A DNA stretch of 64,000 nucleotides from an uncultured Bacteroidaceae bacterium. Its GTDB lineage: Bacteria > Bacteroidota > Bacteroidia > Bacteroidales > Bacteroidaceae. This document shows, one piece after another, positions 1-8,458 of this stretch; the stretch's first letter is position 1; each line of letters opens with the position of its first letter. A model generated the notes under the pieces. It had not been told where the DNA came from, searched no databases, and worked only from the letters and a program-made list of their open reading frames with translations. The DNA lies in contig CAJOIE010000003.1 of the NCBI GenBank assembly GCA_905234605.1, positions 145,527-209,526 of the forward strand, written 5' to 3'. The translations under genes were made by a program, and so were the position numbers.

Positions 1-297
1 TTCTTCCCCCTTCTCGCCCAGTCCATGAAGGCCTCACCCATTGTGGCCATGGCCATACGCGGTGTCGAAGCCGTGCAGGTGGTGCGTGGCATGACGGGCT
101 TCACCAACGGCCGCCGCGCCGACCCCGGCACCATCCGTGGCGACTATGCCATGAGCAACCAGCAGAACATTGTGCACGCCTCAGACTCACCTGAGAATGC
201 AGCCATCGAGCTGGCCCGCTTCTTCCGCCCTGAGGAAATATTCGAGTATCGCCATGCCCTTACCGACTTCCTCTATAGCCAGGACGAAGTCATATAG
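1..297 (+). CDS. ndk: Nucleoside diphosphate kinase, C-terminal part
   Basis: The reading frame is open from base 1, so the N-terminus lies outside the window. The enzyme transfers the gamma phosphate of ATP to nucleoside diphosphates through a phosphohistidine. The visible part carries the family signature NIVHASDS with the catalytic His, preceded by the conserved PGTIRGDYA segment and followed by an ELARFF helix, as in NDK C-termini. About 98 codons remain of a protein usually near 150 residues. The M23 peptidase gene starts 21 bp downstream on the same strand. I see no terminator between them. Confidence 0.93.
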   Translation, partial: FFPLLAQSMKASPIVAMAIRGVEAVQVVRGMTGFTNGRRADPGTIRGDYAMSNQQNIVHASDSPENAAIELARFFRPEEIFEYRHALTDFLYSQDEVI

Positions 298-318
298 TAA
301 TATCCCCCACCTCTTAGC

Positions 319-1311
319 ATGAACATCAACAGCACCATACTAACCAGAATAACCACAGCAGTGCGCCGCAGCGCAGCCTGCCTGTTGCTGACCGCCATCC
401 CGGCAGCAGCATCGGCACAGGACCTGCTGGCTCGCCAGGCACCAATCGACGTCAAGATGAGAGCCGTGGACAGCCTTGCACTGCAACACCTCATAGACCA
501 GGACAACCTCGACAACCCTGCCGGCGACCTCTATCCCTCGTGGGAAAACAACTTCATCAATGCCTTTGCCAATGTCGAGTTGCCGCAAGAGTACAAGATA
601 GACTTGCGGCATTTCGCCATGCCAACCACCAACCGCATTGTCACCTCCCGCTACGGCTATCGTCCCCGCTTCCGCCGTCAGCATAAGGGGCTCGACATCA
701 ACGCCAACCGCGGCGACACCATCCGTGCCGCCTTCGACGGCAAGGTGCGCATCGTGGACTATCAGCCCAAAGGCTATGGCAATGTGGTTGTCATTCGCCA
801 CCCCAACGGCCTTGAAACCGTGTACGGCCATCTCTCCAGACACCTTGTCAAGCAGGATTCCACCGTCAAGGCCGGCGACCCCATCGGCCTGGCTGGCAAC
901 ACAGGCTTCAGCAAGGGCACACACCTGCATTTCGAGACACGCCTGCTTGGCGAGTACATTGACCCTGCCAAGCTCTTCGACTTTGAGCATCAGGATGTCA
1001 CAGGCGACTACTATGTGTTCCGCGGCCGCGGCCGTGGCACATTGCTTGGCCGCCATGATGCCAATGGCAGTGCCGACGGCATGGCCGGACAGACAGAAGA
1101 GGAAGTGAGCTACGCCTCGTCGGAGCTCGCCCGCAAACCGGCAGCCACACGTAGCCGCACGGCGGCCTCGGCGGTGCACAAGGTGCGCCGCGGCGACACC
1201 CTCTCCAGCATTGCCAAACGCTACCACACCACCGTCAGCAAGCTGTGCAGTGCCAATGGGCTGACACCCAAGAGCACACTTAAAGTGGGGCAAATCATCA
1301 GGTGCTCATGA
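319..1311 (+). CDS. Secreted M23 peptidoglycan endopeptidase with LysM domain
   Basis: Residues 1-34 form a Sec signal peptide ending ASAQ, so the protein is exported to the periplasm. Residues about 105-222 are a peptidase M23 (LytM) domain. The zinc ligands are visible as H122 and D126 in HKGLDINA and H202/H204 in THLHFE. A linker leads to a C-terminal LysM domain (about 287-329, HKVRRGDTLSSIAKRYH), which binds glycan chains. Such enzymes cut peptide cross-links during wall growth or division, and the intact HxxxD/HxH set suggests an active enzyme rather than an EnvC-type activator. The TGA stop overlaps the next ATG as ATGA, so the two genes are probably translationally coupled. Confidence 0.9.
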   Translation: MNINSTILTRITTAVRRSAACLLLTAIPAAASAQDLLARQAPIDVKMRAVDSLALQHLIDQDNLDNPAGDLYPSWENNFINAFANVELPQEYKIDLRHFAMPTTNRIVTSRYGYRPRFRRQHKGLDINANRGDTIRAAFDGKVRIVDYQPKGYGNVVVIRHPNGLETVYGHLSRHLVKQDSTVKAGDPIGLAGNTGFSKGTHLHFETRLLGEYIDPAKLFDFEHQDVTGDYYVFRGRGRGTLLGRHDANGSADGMAGQTEEEVSYASSELARKPAATRSRTAASAVHKVRRGDTLSSIAKRYHTTVSKLCSANGLTPKSTLKVGQIIRCS

Positions 1312-1874
1312 CGATGACTACCGAGGAGCAGTTCAGAGCCATACTGCATGAATGCCGCAGCATCTTTGTTGCCAAGCTGCACGACTACGGTGCCGCATGG
1401 CGCATCATGCGCATTCCCTCCCTCACCGACCAGCTCTACATCAAGGCTGCGCGCATCCGCTCCCTTGAGATGAAGCGCGAAGCCAAGGTTAACGAGGGCA
1501 TCCGTCCGGAATTCATCGGCATAGTGAACTACGCCATCGTGGGACTCATACAGCTGCAGCACGGCATAGCCGACACGCCCGACGACATGCCCGTTGATGC
1601 CGTGGTCAGCGAGTACGACCGTCTGGCCGAAGAGACACTGGCACTGATGCTGCGCAAGAACCACGACTACGACGAGGCATGGCGTTCCATGCGTGTGAGC
1701 AGCTACACCGACATCATACTCCAGAAAGTGTTCCGCACGAAACAGATTGAGGAGCATGACGGCACCACCCTCATAAGCGAAGGCATCGATGCCAACTACA
1801 TGGACATGATGAACTATGCCGTCTTCGCCCTCATCAAGCTCACTTTCGGCGAGGAAGAGCCCAAGCAGCAATGA
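1308..1874 (+). CDS. DUF1599 (nucleotide modification-associated) protein, duplicated domain
   Basis: The 188-residue protein contains two tandem copies of one domain. The half around residues 5-90 holds KLHDYGAAWRIMR, and the half around 100-185 holds KNHDYDEAWRSMR. Both then give an LQ/LT-rich helix after a MNYA/VNYA motif. This is the DUF1599 family of Bacteroidetes, which has been computationally linked to nucleotide modification; its reaction is unknown to me. I take ATG 1308, which overlaps the upstream stop as ATGA, rather than the in-frame GTG at 1302. The stop overlaps the ATG of the next gene in the same way. Confidence 0.85.
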   Translation: MTMTTEEQFRAILHECRSIFVAKLHDYGAAWRIMRIPSLTDQLYIKAARIRSLEMKREAKVNEGIRPEFIGIVNYAIVGLIQLQHGIADTPDDMPVDAVVSEYDRLAEETLALMLRKNHDYDEAWRSMRVSSYTDIILQKVFRTKQIEEHDGTTLISEGIDANYMDMMNYAVFALIKLTFGEEEPKQQ

Positions 1875-2992
1875 ACATCGACCGCAGATGGACAATGGTG
1901 AACACATGCCGACTGGCTGTGTCCGCCATTTTTATTGTCTCCGGCATGACCAAGCTCGTGGACCCTGTAGGCACACAGCTCAAGGTGGAGGAGTATGCCA
2001 ACGCCTTAGGTGTGGAGCACTATGTGGCACTCGTGAGTCCGCTCCTGGTTGCTGTGACCCTCTCGCTCACCGAGTTCTGCACGGGCATCTCCCTCTTCTT
2101 CGGCATACGCCGCCGCGTCACCACCTCTCTCTCACTGCTTCTGGCCCTGTCCTTCAGTCTGCTCACATTGTGGTCGGCAGCGACAGGTGCCGTGCCCGAA
2201 TGCGGCTGCTTCGGCGACGCCTGGAAGCTCACTCCCTGGCAGACCTTCGGCAAGAACGTGGTGCTCACGTGCATGGCGGCCGTGGTGTGGTGGCGTGGCA
2301 ACCTGCTGTCACGCTTCATCTCCGAGTCGGTGCAATGGATTGTCAGCATCTACTCCTTCCTCTTCGGCTTCTTTGTAGCCCTCACCGGCATCTACGGCGA
2401 GCCCATACTCGACTTCCGGCCATTCCACGTAGGACAGCATATCCCGACGGCTATGCAGTGGCCCGACGACGTGGACAGGTTGCCTGCCATTCCCGACTTC
2501 GACCTCGACGAAGCCATCCTCACCGACACGGCTCGCACGTTCCTGCTCATTGCCCCTCACCTCGAGACAGCCGACGACAGCAACCTCAACGCCATCAATG
2601 CCCTCTACGACTATGCGCGCTCGCGGCATGAGCGCTTCGTGTGCCTCACAGCCTCCGACGATGCCGCCATATCGCGCTGGCAGGATCTCACCGGTGCCGA
2701 ATACCCCTTCCTCTTCATGGACGACAGCGTGTTGCGCACCGTGGCGCGCAGCAATCCTGCACTGATGCTGCTTCACGACGGGTGGATTGAAGGCAAGTGG
2801 AGCCACTCCTCACTGCCTGAACCTGCTGCTTTCGACAGCATGAGCATGGCCGACAACCGCCGCTCCATGCTTGCAGGCACGCTGCGCCTGGCATTGTGGT
2901 ATATCATACCCCTGTTGCTGCTCACGCTGTTGGACCGCACCATCTTTGCCATGCGCTGGTGGCGACGGCGTCACCAGCGGCTGTCAACATAG
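1871..2992 (+). CDS. DoxX/MauE-like membrane protein of the BT_3928 type
   Basis: The N-terminal 150 residues form a four-helix DoxX/MauE-like membrane domain. It begins with an SAIFIVSGMTKLVDP motif and has a Cys pair in the CGCFGDAW loop after the third helix, as in MauE-type proteins linked to disulfide chemistry. A soluble region of about 190 residues follows, then a C-terminal transmembrane helix (about 335-355). Bacteroidetes genomes commonly hold this architecture next to DUF1599, as here. The function is unproven; a role in thiol/disulfide handling is inferred from the Cys motif. The 3' end overlaps the convergent helicase gene by 22 bp. Confidence 0.82.
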   Translation: MNIDRRWTMVNTCRLAVSAIFIVSGMTKLVDPVGTQLKVEEYANALGVEHYVALVSPLLVAVTLSLTEFCTGISLFFGIRRRVTTSLSLLLALSFSLLTLWSAATGAVPECGCFGDAWKLTPWQTFGKNVVLTCMAAVVWWRGNLLSRFISESVQWIVSIYSFLFGFFVALTGIYGEPILDFRPFHVGQHIPTAMQWPDDVDRLPAIPDFDLDEAILTDTARTFLLIAPHLETADDSNLNAINALYDYARSRHERFVCLTASDDAAISRWQDLTGAEYPFLFMDDSVLRTVARSNPALMLLHDGWIEGKWSHSSLPEPAAFDSMSMADNRRSMLAGTLRLALWYIIPLLLLTLLDRTIFAMRWWRRRHQRLST

Positions 2993-4881
2993 TCGGCCAG
3001 CCGGCGGTAGAACGGGTGGCGGCACAGCGTCTGACGTGCTCCCACGAGTATCAGTTTCATGCGTGCACGGGTGATGGCCACGTTCATGCGGCGCAGGTCG
3101 CGCAGGAAGCCTATGTCGCCCTCAGCGTTGGAGCGCACGAGGCTTATCACTATGATGTCGCGCTCCTGCCCCTGGAAGCCGTCGACCGTAGCCACGGTGA
3201 TTGCCTTGCGCCAGGGACGCCACGTGCGGTCGCGCCGCAACAGCTGGCGCAGCAGCGTCACCTGCCCCTTGTAGGGCGATATGATGCCAACGTCTATATT
3301 CTCCTCGCGCAGGCGGTCGGTGCCAATCCTTTCAAAATAGCGTTGCAAGGTCGACAGCGTGAGTTCTGCCTCGACCATATTGGCACGCGACAGGCCATGC
3401 ACCTGCTCGCCCGCAGCCTCCATGTCCGACGTGTCGATCCACTCCACGGCCGTGTCCCAGTCAAGTATGCCGCGGTATTTCACCTCGGGAGCACTCTGCA
3501 AGGCACCGCCATAGAACTCCTGGTTGGGAAACTGCATGATGGTGTCGCACATGCGGTATTGCATAGTGAGCAGCGACACTGCCTGCGGCTTGCGCTCCAC
3601 CACACACTGCATGAGCGTGCGGTCGAGACCTCCGCGCATGGCTTCCACCGACTTCACCGTGGGCGGCAGTTGCTGGTGGTCGCCGGCGAGCACCACACGG
3701 TGCGCCTTCCGGATGGCAATCCACGTGGCAGCCTCAAGTGCCTGCGCGGCTTCGTCGACGAAGAGAGTGTTGAAGCGCGTGCCCTCGAGAAGGCGCGAGG
3801 CACTGCCGGCCAGTGTGCATGCCACCACGCGCGTGTCGTCCATGATGGCCTGGTGTATGGCCACCTCGAGCTCGGTGGCACGCTCCTTGAGGCGCGCTAT
3901 GCGCTGATGGCGGTCGCCGCTGGCAGAGCTCTTCGAGGCATACGCCTCGCGCAAGGCGCGCCTCACTCCCCACAAGTCCTGATAGAGTGCATGTGCCTCG
4001 AACCGACGCTCATAGGTGAAGGAGAGCATCTTGTCGGTCACACGCGTGGGATGGCCTATCCGCAGCACGCTCAGCCCGCGGTCCACGAGCTTCTCGGCTA
4101 TCCAGTCGACAGCCATATTGCTCTGCGCGCACACCAGCACCTGGTTCTCGCGTCGCAAGGTCTCGTAGATGGCCTCCACGAGAGTGGTGGTCTTGCCAGT
4201 GCCCGGAGGGCCGTGCACCACGGCCACGTCCTTGGCCCACAGCACCTCGTTGACAGCCGCCTGCTGGCTCACGTTGAGCCAGGGGAAGCGCACAGGGGCA
4301 AACGTGTACTTGCCTATAGGCATCTGGCCGTGCAGCATCTCGCGCAGCTCGGCCAGTCGCCCGTCCTTAGCCGCAATGACACGGTCCAGGGCCTCGAACA
4401 TGAGGCGGTAGGTCTGCTCGTCAAGATAGAGCTGCACGCCCACGCGGTCTGCACTGCGCAATGCGGTGACAGCCTCCTCCGACGGCAGCGACACCACCAT
4501 GCGCGAGCCATCGGTGTAGACCACGTGGGCCACCCATCCGAAATAGTGCAGCATCCCGCCCGTGCCGTGACGCATGCCCGAGGCATCCTCGCTGAAGAAG
4601 CACACAGGCTTGCCAGGCTCGAAGAGCGTCTGCTCCTCGTCGGGGCTGTCGGTCGTCATCTGTGCTACAGCATCAGTGCGCGTGAGTTCAACGACATACT
4701 GGTTGAGCGAGTTGTAGTAGCTTCGCCCGATGGCCAGCGGATGCCACGCCAGCCCACGACGCACCTTATGCTCTATGCCCGTGGCCTCGGTGAGCCGCTG
4801 GAACTCCTCCCGCTCGTGGGCATATTCCACCTGGAGCAGGGCACGTTGCTGTTGCAGGAGCACGACGGCAGACGAAGGCAT
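2971..4881 (-). CDS. Superfamily 1 DNA/RNA helicase, IGHMBP2/Dna2-like
   Basis: This 636-residue protein carries a complete SF1B helicase motif set. Motif I is GPPGTGKTT, motif Ia is CAQSNMAVD, motif II is FVDEAAQA, motif III is AGDHQQLPPTV, motif IV is MQYRM, motif V is TVDGFQGQERD and motif VI is NVAITRARMKL. The N-terminal 200 residues resemble the 1B beta-barrel region of IGHMBP2/Upf1-like enzymes. It should unwind nucleic acid 5' to 3'. It is the last gene of a minus-strand run (yicC, gmk, nadD, helicase), 12 bp after nadD, and ends inside the 3' end of the convergent DoxX-type gene. Confidence 0.9.
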   Translation of the reverse strand: MPSSAVVLLQQQRALLQVEYAHEREEFQRLTEATGIEHKVRRGLAWHPLAIGRSYYNSLNQYVVELTRTDAVAQMTTDSPDEEQTLFEPGKPVCFFSEDASGMRHGTGGMLHYFGWVAHVVYTDGSRMVVSLPSEEAVTALRSADRVGVQLYLDEQTYRLMFEALDRVIAAKDGRLAELREMLHGQMPIGKYTFAPVRFPWLNVSQQAAVNEVLWAKDVAVVHGPPGTGKTTTLVEAIYETLRRENQVLVCAQSNMAVDWIAEKLVDRGLSVLRIGHPTRVTDKMLSFTYERRFEAHALYQDLWGVRRALREAYASKSSASGDRHQRIARLKERATELEVAIHQAIMDDTRVVACTLAGSASRLLEGTRFNTLFVDEAAQALEAATWIAIRKAHRVVLAGDHQQLPPTVKSVEAMRGGLDRTLMQCVVERKPQAVSLLTMQYRMCDTIMQFPNQEFYGGALQSAPEVKYRGILDWDTAVEWIDTSDMEAAGEQVHGLSRANMVEAELTLSTLQRYFERIGTDRLREENIDVGIISPYKGQVTLLRQLLRRDRTWRPWRKAITVATVDGFQGQERDIIVISLVRSNAEGDIGFLRDLRRMNVAITRARMKLILVGARQTLCRHPFYRRLADYVDSRW

Positions 4882-4893
4882 GGCAGTACGGCG

Positions 4894-5502
4894 TCAGTGG
4901 TTAGTGTTACGGCAATAGCCATACCACCCGTGAGCGCGTATGGCATCCCACACGGCGGGCGCAAGCCCCTCGCCACGGTAATCCTGGTCGGTGGCTATGG
5001 CATGGCGTATCGCGGTGGAGGAATAAGGGAACAGCGGCGCATCCAGCAGCTGCACCCCTTGCGGCAGCGTGGCGGCAGCGATGTCGTGGCCCGCACGGGG
5101 ATAGACAATGATGTCGTGACGGGCAAGAATCTCGTCGGCACGGTGCCACTCATGGAAGCGCAGCCAGTTGTCGGCACCCACCACAAGCACGAAGTCCGTC
5201 CCAGGGTAGGCATCGTGCAAGGCGGCAAGCGTGTGAACCATGTAGGACGGGCGTGGCAGATGACACTCAAAGTCGGTCACGCGCACACCCGCCATGCCCT
5301 CTACGGCCAGACGCGCCAGCAGCAGGCGGGCATCGTCGGCAAGCAGTCCGGCCGAGGGCTTGAGGGGGTTCTGCGGAGACACCATAAACCATAGCTCCGA
5401 CACCCTGCACCGTCGCAGCACACACCCTGCAAGGTCTGTGTGACCACGGTGCAGGGGGTTGAAGCTCCCCCCGTAGAGTGCTATACGCTCCCGTGAAGGC
5501 AC
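4894..5502 (-). CDS. nadD: Nicotinate-nucleotide adenylyltransferase
   Basis: NadD joins nicotinate mononucleotide and ATP to give deamido-NAD. The N-terminus shows the nucleotidyltransferase signature YGGSFNPLHRGH, and the C-terminus has the SSTAIR motif of the adenylate-binding loop. I place the start at GTG 5502, four bases after the gmk stop; the longer open frame would run through gmk. This gives 202 residues, normal for NadD. The segment coding residues about 16-34 (5401-5456) contains copies of the CACCCTGCAC repeat otherwise found between genes. It encodes an unusual Arg/Cys-rich stretch (GCVLRRCRVSEL) but leaves the length normal. Confidence 0.92.
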   Translation of the reverse strand: MPSRERIALYGGSFNPLHRGHTDLAGCVLRRCRVSELWFMVSPQNPLKPSAGLLADDARLLLARLAVEGMAGVRVTDFECHLPRPSYMVHTLAALHDAYPGTDFVLVVGADNWLRFHEWHRADEILARHDIIVYPRAGHDIAAATLPQGVQLLDAPLFPYSSTAIRHAIATDQDYRGEGLAPAVWDAIRAHGWYGYCRNTNH

Positions 5503-5506
5503 GTCC

Positions 5507-6082
5507 CTAATCTCCGTTAACAAACTGATTGATAATGGCGTAGGCTTCAGCCTGCGCATCGGCAAGCTTATCGTTGACCACCACGCGGTCGAAGTGCGGA
5601 GCCCGCGAGAGCTCGTAGGCAGCACGCTCTATGCGTTTCTCTATATCCTCGGGGGCTTCGGTGGCACGCCCCTCCAGACGCTGCCGCACCACCTCAATGC
5701 TTGGCGGCTGGATGAAGAGGCTCAGCGCGCGGTCGCCATACAGGGCCTTCACGCGCTCGCCGCCATTGACGTCGAGGTCGACCACTACGTTGTAGCCCTC
5801 GGCAAGCTGCCGTTCCACCTTGTCCTTGAGGGTGCCGTAGTAGATGCCGGCGTACACCTGCTCATACTCCACGAAGGCATTCTGGGAGATGAGCGCACGG
5901 AACTCGTCGGGCGAGATGAAGTAGTAGTCCCGCCCGTGCTGCTCCTGTCCGCGCGGAGACCGCGTGGTGGCCGAGATGGAGAACACGAGGCGCAGCTCGG
6001 GCTGCGCCATGAGGTGCTTGATGATGGTACTCTTGCCGCTGCCGCTGGGTGCGGAGATAATGATTACCTTGCCCTTTTTCAT
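5507..6082 (-). CDS. gmk: Guanylate kinase
   Basis: Gmk phosphorylates GMP to GDP with ATP. The protein begins MKKGKVIIISAPSGSGKST, with the P-loop near residues 11-18. It continues with the GMP-binding SISATTRSPRGQEQHGRDYYF segment and the DLDVNGGERVK motif. At 191 residues it is the usual size. It lies between yicC (28 bp upstream) and nadD (4 bp downstream), an arrangement common in Bacteroidetes, and probably shares the promoter in front of yicC. Confidence 0.96.
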   Translation of the reverse strand: MKKGKVIIISAPSGSGKSTIIKHLMAQPELRLVFSISATTRSPRGQEQHGRDYYFISPDEFRALISQNAFVEYEQVYAGIYYGTLKDKVERQLAEGYNVVVDLDVNGGERVKALYGDRALSLFIQPPSIEVVRQRLEGRATEAPEDIEKRIERAAYELSRAPHFDRVVVNDKLADAQAEAYAIINQFVNGD

Positions 6083-6110
6083 GACTATATGCTTTGCTTG
6101 AGCGGTGCCG

Positions 6111-6989
6111 CTACATTACGTTCAGCACCTGTTCCTTTATCTGCTCCAGCTCGTCCTTCATGCGCACCACGATGTTCTGCATCTCGGCAATGTTGCTCTT
6201 GCTGCCGGTGGTGTTGATCTCGCGCCCCATCTCCTGCGCAATGAAGCCCAGCTTCTTGCCCTGCCCGTGGCCGTCGCGCATGGTCTGGCGGAAGTAGGCC
6301 AGATGGTTCTCCAGTCGCTGCTTCTCCTCGCTGATGTCGAGCTTCTCGATGTAGTATATCATCTCCTGCTCAAGGCGCCCCATGTCGACCTGCACCTCAC
6401 GGATGCTCTTCAGGCCCTCGAGTATGCGGGAGCGTATCTTCTCCACGCGTGCCTTCTCAAAAGGCTCTATCTGAGCCAACAGGCTCTCTATGTTGTCGAC
6501 CTTCTCGTTGAACTTAGCCTCGAGCGCGGCTCCCTCCTGCCGGCGGAAGTCCATCAGGCGGTCTATAGCCTGTGCAGCCACGGCCGATGCCACGGCCCAC
6601 TCCGCGTCGGTGAGCTCCTCTGCCTCCGGCTTGCCCATCACGTCGGGCAGGCGCAACAGCGTGGGGAGCCACATAGCCTCGGGCTCAACGACATCGAGCT
6701 CACGGGCCAGGGCACGGAGGTGGTCAACGTAGGAGCGCACCACCTGGTCGTTGATGGGTGCCACGGCGGGAGCGGCATCGTGCTCAATGTAGAGGGCAAA
6801 CTCCACCTTGCCCCTTTCAAGACGGGTGCTGATGAGCGAGCGCAGCTCCATCTCCCGCTCGCGATAGAGGGGGGCGATGCGCGTCTGCAAGTCAAGAGCC
6901 TTGCTGTTGAGCGACTTTATCTCGGCAGTAATCTTCTTGCCTGAATATTCGGCAGAAGCCTTGCCGAAACCTGTCATGGATAGTATCAT
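6111..6989 (-). CDS. yicC: YicC family endoribonuclease
   Basis: The protein starts MILSMTGFGKASAEY, the near-invariant YicC N-terminus. It ends with the DUF1732 C-terminal domain, including the GFIAQEMGREINTTGSKS signature. Members of this family have been described as endoribonucleases acting on small RNAs. At 292 residues it is full length. A good -7 box (TACCTTTG, 7028-7021) lies about 32 bp upstream, making this the first gene of a yicC-gmk-nadD-helicase run. Confidence 0.94.
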   Translation of the reverse strand: MILSMTGFGKASAEYSGKKITAEIKSLNSKALDLQTRIAPLYREREMELRSLISTRLERGKVEFALYIEHDAAPAVAPINDQVVRSYVDHLRALARELDVVEPEAMWLPTLLRLPDVMGKPEAEELTDAEWAVASAVAAQAIDRLMDFRRQEGAALEAKFNEKVDNIESLLAQIEPFEKARVEKIRSRILEGLKSIREVQVDMGRLEQEMIYYIEKLDISEEKQRLENHLAYFRQTMRDGHGQGKKLGFIAQEMGREINTTGSKSNIAEMQNIVVRMKDELEQIKEQVLNVM

Positions 6990-7020
6990 AGTGACTGCTT
7001 GAGTGACTTGTAATGCGGCA

Positions 7021-7028
7021 CAAAGGTA
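7021..7028 (-). promoter_or_regulatory. -7 box of the yicC-gmk-nadD promoter
   Basis: The minus strand reads TACCTTTG, a full match to the Bacteroidetes -7 consensus TAnnTTTG. It would start transcription about 25 nt before the yicC ATG. Confidence 0.65.
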
Positions 7029-7158
7029 AGGTTAAACAATCAAAAAACTGCCCGTGCACGGCCTATAATAGATAATATTCACGACCTTTGCAAGCCACGG
7101 GGCATGCACCACGCACGCACCGCAGCATCTTTCTCCCTACGCCAAGCACAGCAACCAC

Positions 7159-7860
7159 ATGGCATGCATACTACATATTGAGACCAGCACACGCGTCTGC
7201 TCCGTAGCCGTGAGCCAGGACAGTGCCGTCATCTTCGACAAAGCCGACTTCGAGGGTCCCAACCACGCCACCGTGTGCGCGCCCTTCGTGGCCGAGGCCC
7301 TGAGCTTCGCCGAGAGACATGCCATACCCCTCGATGCCGTAGCCGTATCGTCGGGTCCAGGCAGCTACACAGGCCTGCGCATCGGAGTGTCCACGGCCAA
7401 GGGCGTGGCCTACGGGCGCGGTGTGCCACTGATAGACGTGTCCACACTCGAGCTCCTGTGCGTGCCCGTGCTGCTCTATCACGACGACGTGCCCGACGAC
7501 GCCCTCTTCGTGCCCATGCTCGACGCACGCCGCATGGAAGTGTACGCCGCCGTCTACGACCGCGCCCTGCACGCCAGGCGTCAGCCGGCAGCCGACATCG
7601 TGGATGCCACTACCTACGCTGAATGGCTCAACGCCGGCCACGTGTGCTTCTTCGGCCCGGGAGCAGCCAAGTGCAAGGCCGCTATCAATCACCCCAACGC
7701 CATCTTCATCGACAGCATCGACCCTTTGGCCAAATACATGCAGCCATTAGCCGAGAAGGCTCTGGCCCAAGGCTGCACGGCCGACGTGGCCTACATGGAG
7801 CCCTTCTACCTCAAGGACTTCGTGGCTACAAAGCCACGCGACCTGCTTCACACCAACTGA
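7159..7860 (+). CDS. tsaB: tRNA threonylcarbamoyladenosine biosynthesis protein TsaB
   Basis: TsaB is the non-catalytic ASKHA-fold partner of TsaD in making t6A37 of tRNA. The N-terminus ILHIETSTRVCSVAV and the SSGPGSYTGLRIGVSTAKGV motif near residues 64-84 are diagnostic. At 233 residues it matches the family. It opens a plus-strand run of six genes to rseP with short gaps. The closest upstream promoter-like sequence (GACCTTTG at 7083) lacks the consensus TA, so the start of the transcript is uncertain. Confidence 0.93.
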   Translation: MACILHIETSTRVCSVAVSQDSAVIFDKADFEGPNHATVCAPFVAEALSFAERHAIPLDAVAVSSGPGSYTGLRIGVSTAKGVAYGRGVPLIDVSTLELLCVPVLLYHDDVPDDALFVPMLDARRMEVYAAVYDRALHARRQPAADIVDATTYAEWLNAGHVCFFGPGAAKCKAAINHPNAIFIDSIDPLAKYMQPLAEKALAQGCTADVAYMEPFYLKDFVATKPRDLLHTN

Positions 7861-7876
7861 CAACACACCCGACACG

Positions 7877-8458
7877 ATGACATACAACACCCAACGCGAG
7901 CAGCTCCAGATGCGTGAATACGGACGCCTGCTGCAAGACATGGTGGATGAGTGCCTGACCATTGAGGAACGCGACGAGCGCCAGCGTTGCGCCGAGACCA
8001 TCGTGCGCATCATGGCCACACTCCATCCCAACACCAAGCAGATGCCCGACTACGGCGAGAAGCTATGGAACCACCTCGCCCACATCTCAGGCTACCGCCT
8101 CGACATCGACTACCCCTACCCCATCACCCGCTCTGACGCACAGGCCGAGAAGCCCAAGCCGCTGAAGTATCCCATGCAGCGCATACGCTTCCGCCACTAT
8201 GGCCACATCACCGAAGCCTTCATGCACCAGATAGTGAAGCTCGAGGATGCCGCCGAGCGCGAGCGTCTCACCGCCATGATGGCCAACTACATGAAGCGCA
8301 GCCTCTACAACTGGCACCGCGACGCGATGGACGACGGCAAGGTGGAAGCCGACATCGCAGCCTACACCGAGGGCATGGCACAGCTGCCTGCCGACTTCCG
8401 CTTCGCATCGGCCACCACAGGACACCTGCCAGGCAACAAAAAGAAGAAGCGCAGATGA
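7877..8458 (+). CDS. DUF4290 domain-containing protein
   Basis: This 193-residue cytosolic protein begins MTYNTQREQLQMREYGR and carries the Bacteroidetes-specific DUF4290 pattern, including LWNHLAHISGY and YGHITEAFMHQIV, followed by a lysine-rich tail (NKKKKRR). No enzymatic motif is visible. Its position directly before murA, with its stop overlapping the murA ATG as ATGA, suggests co-translation and perhaps an envelope-related role, but that is inference from context only. Confidence 0.85.
   Translation: MTYNTQREQLQMREYGRLLQDMVDECLTIEERDERQRCAETIVRIMATLHPNTKQMPDYGEKLWNHLAHISGYRLDIDYPYPITRSDAQAEKPKPLKYPMQRIRFRHYGHITEAFMHQIVKLEDAAERERLTAMMANYMKRSLYNWHRDAMDDGKVEADIAAYTEGMAQLPADFRFASATTGHLPGNKKKKRR

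Noticed and set aside
2896..5394. An 832-codon open frame on the plus strand
   Set aside because: It lies antisense to the helicase and nadD genes, which have complete motifs. High GC content keeps antisense frames open, and its product has no recognisable domain.
4894..5625. The longer N-terminus for nadD
   Set aside because: It would overlap gmk by about 120 bp, and the added residues do not resemble NadD. GTG 5502 sits four bases after the gmk stop and just before the conserved YGGSFNPLH motif.
7083..7090. GACCTTTG as promoter of tsaB
   Set aside because: It lacks the TA of the TAnnTTTG box, and no better box was found, so I did not list it as a promoter.
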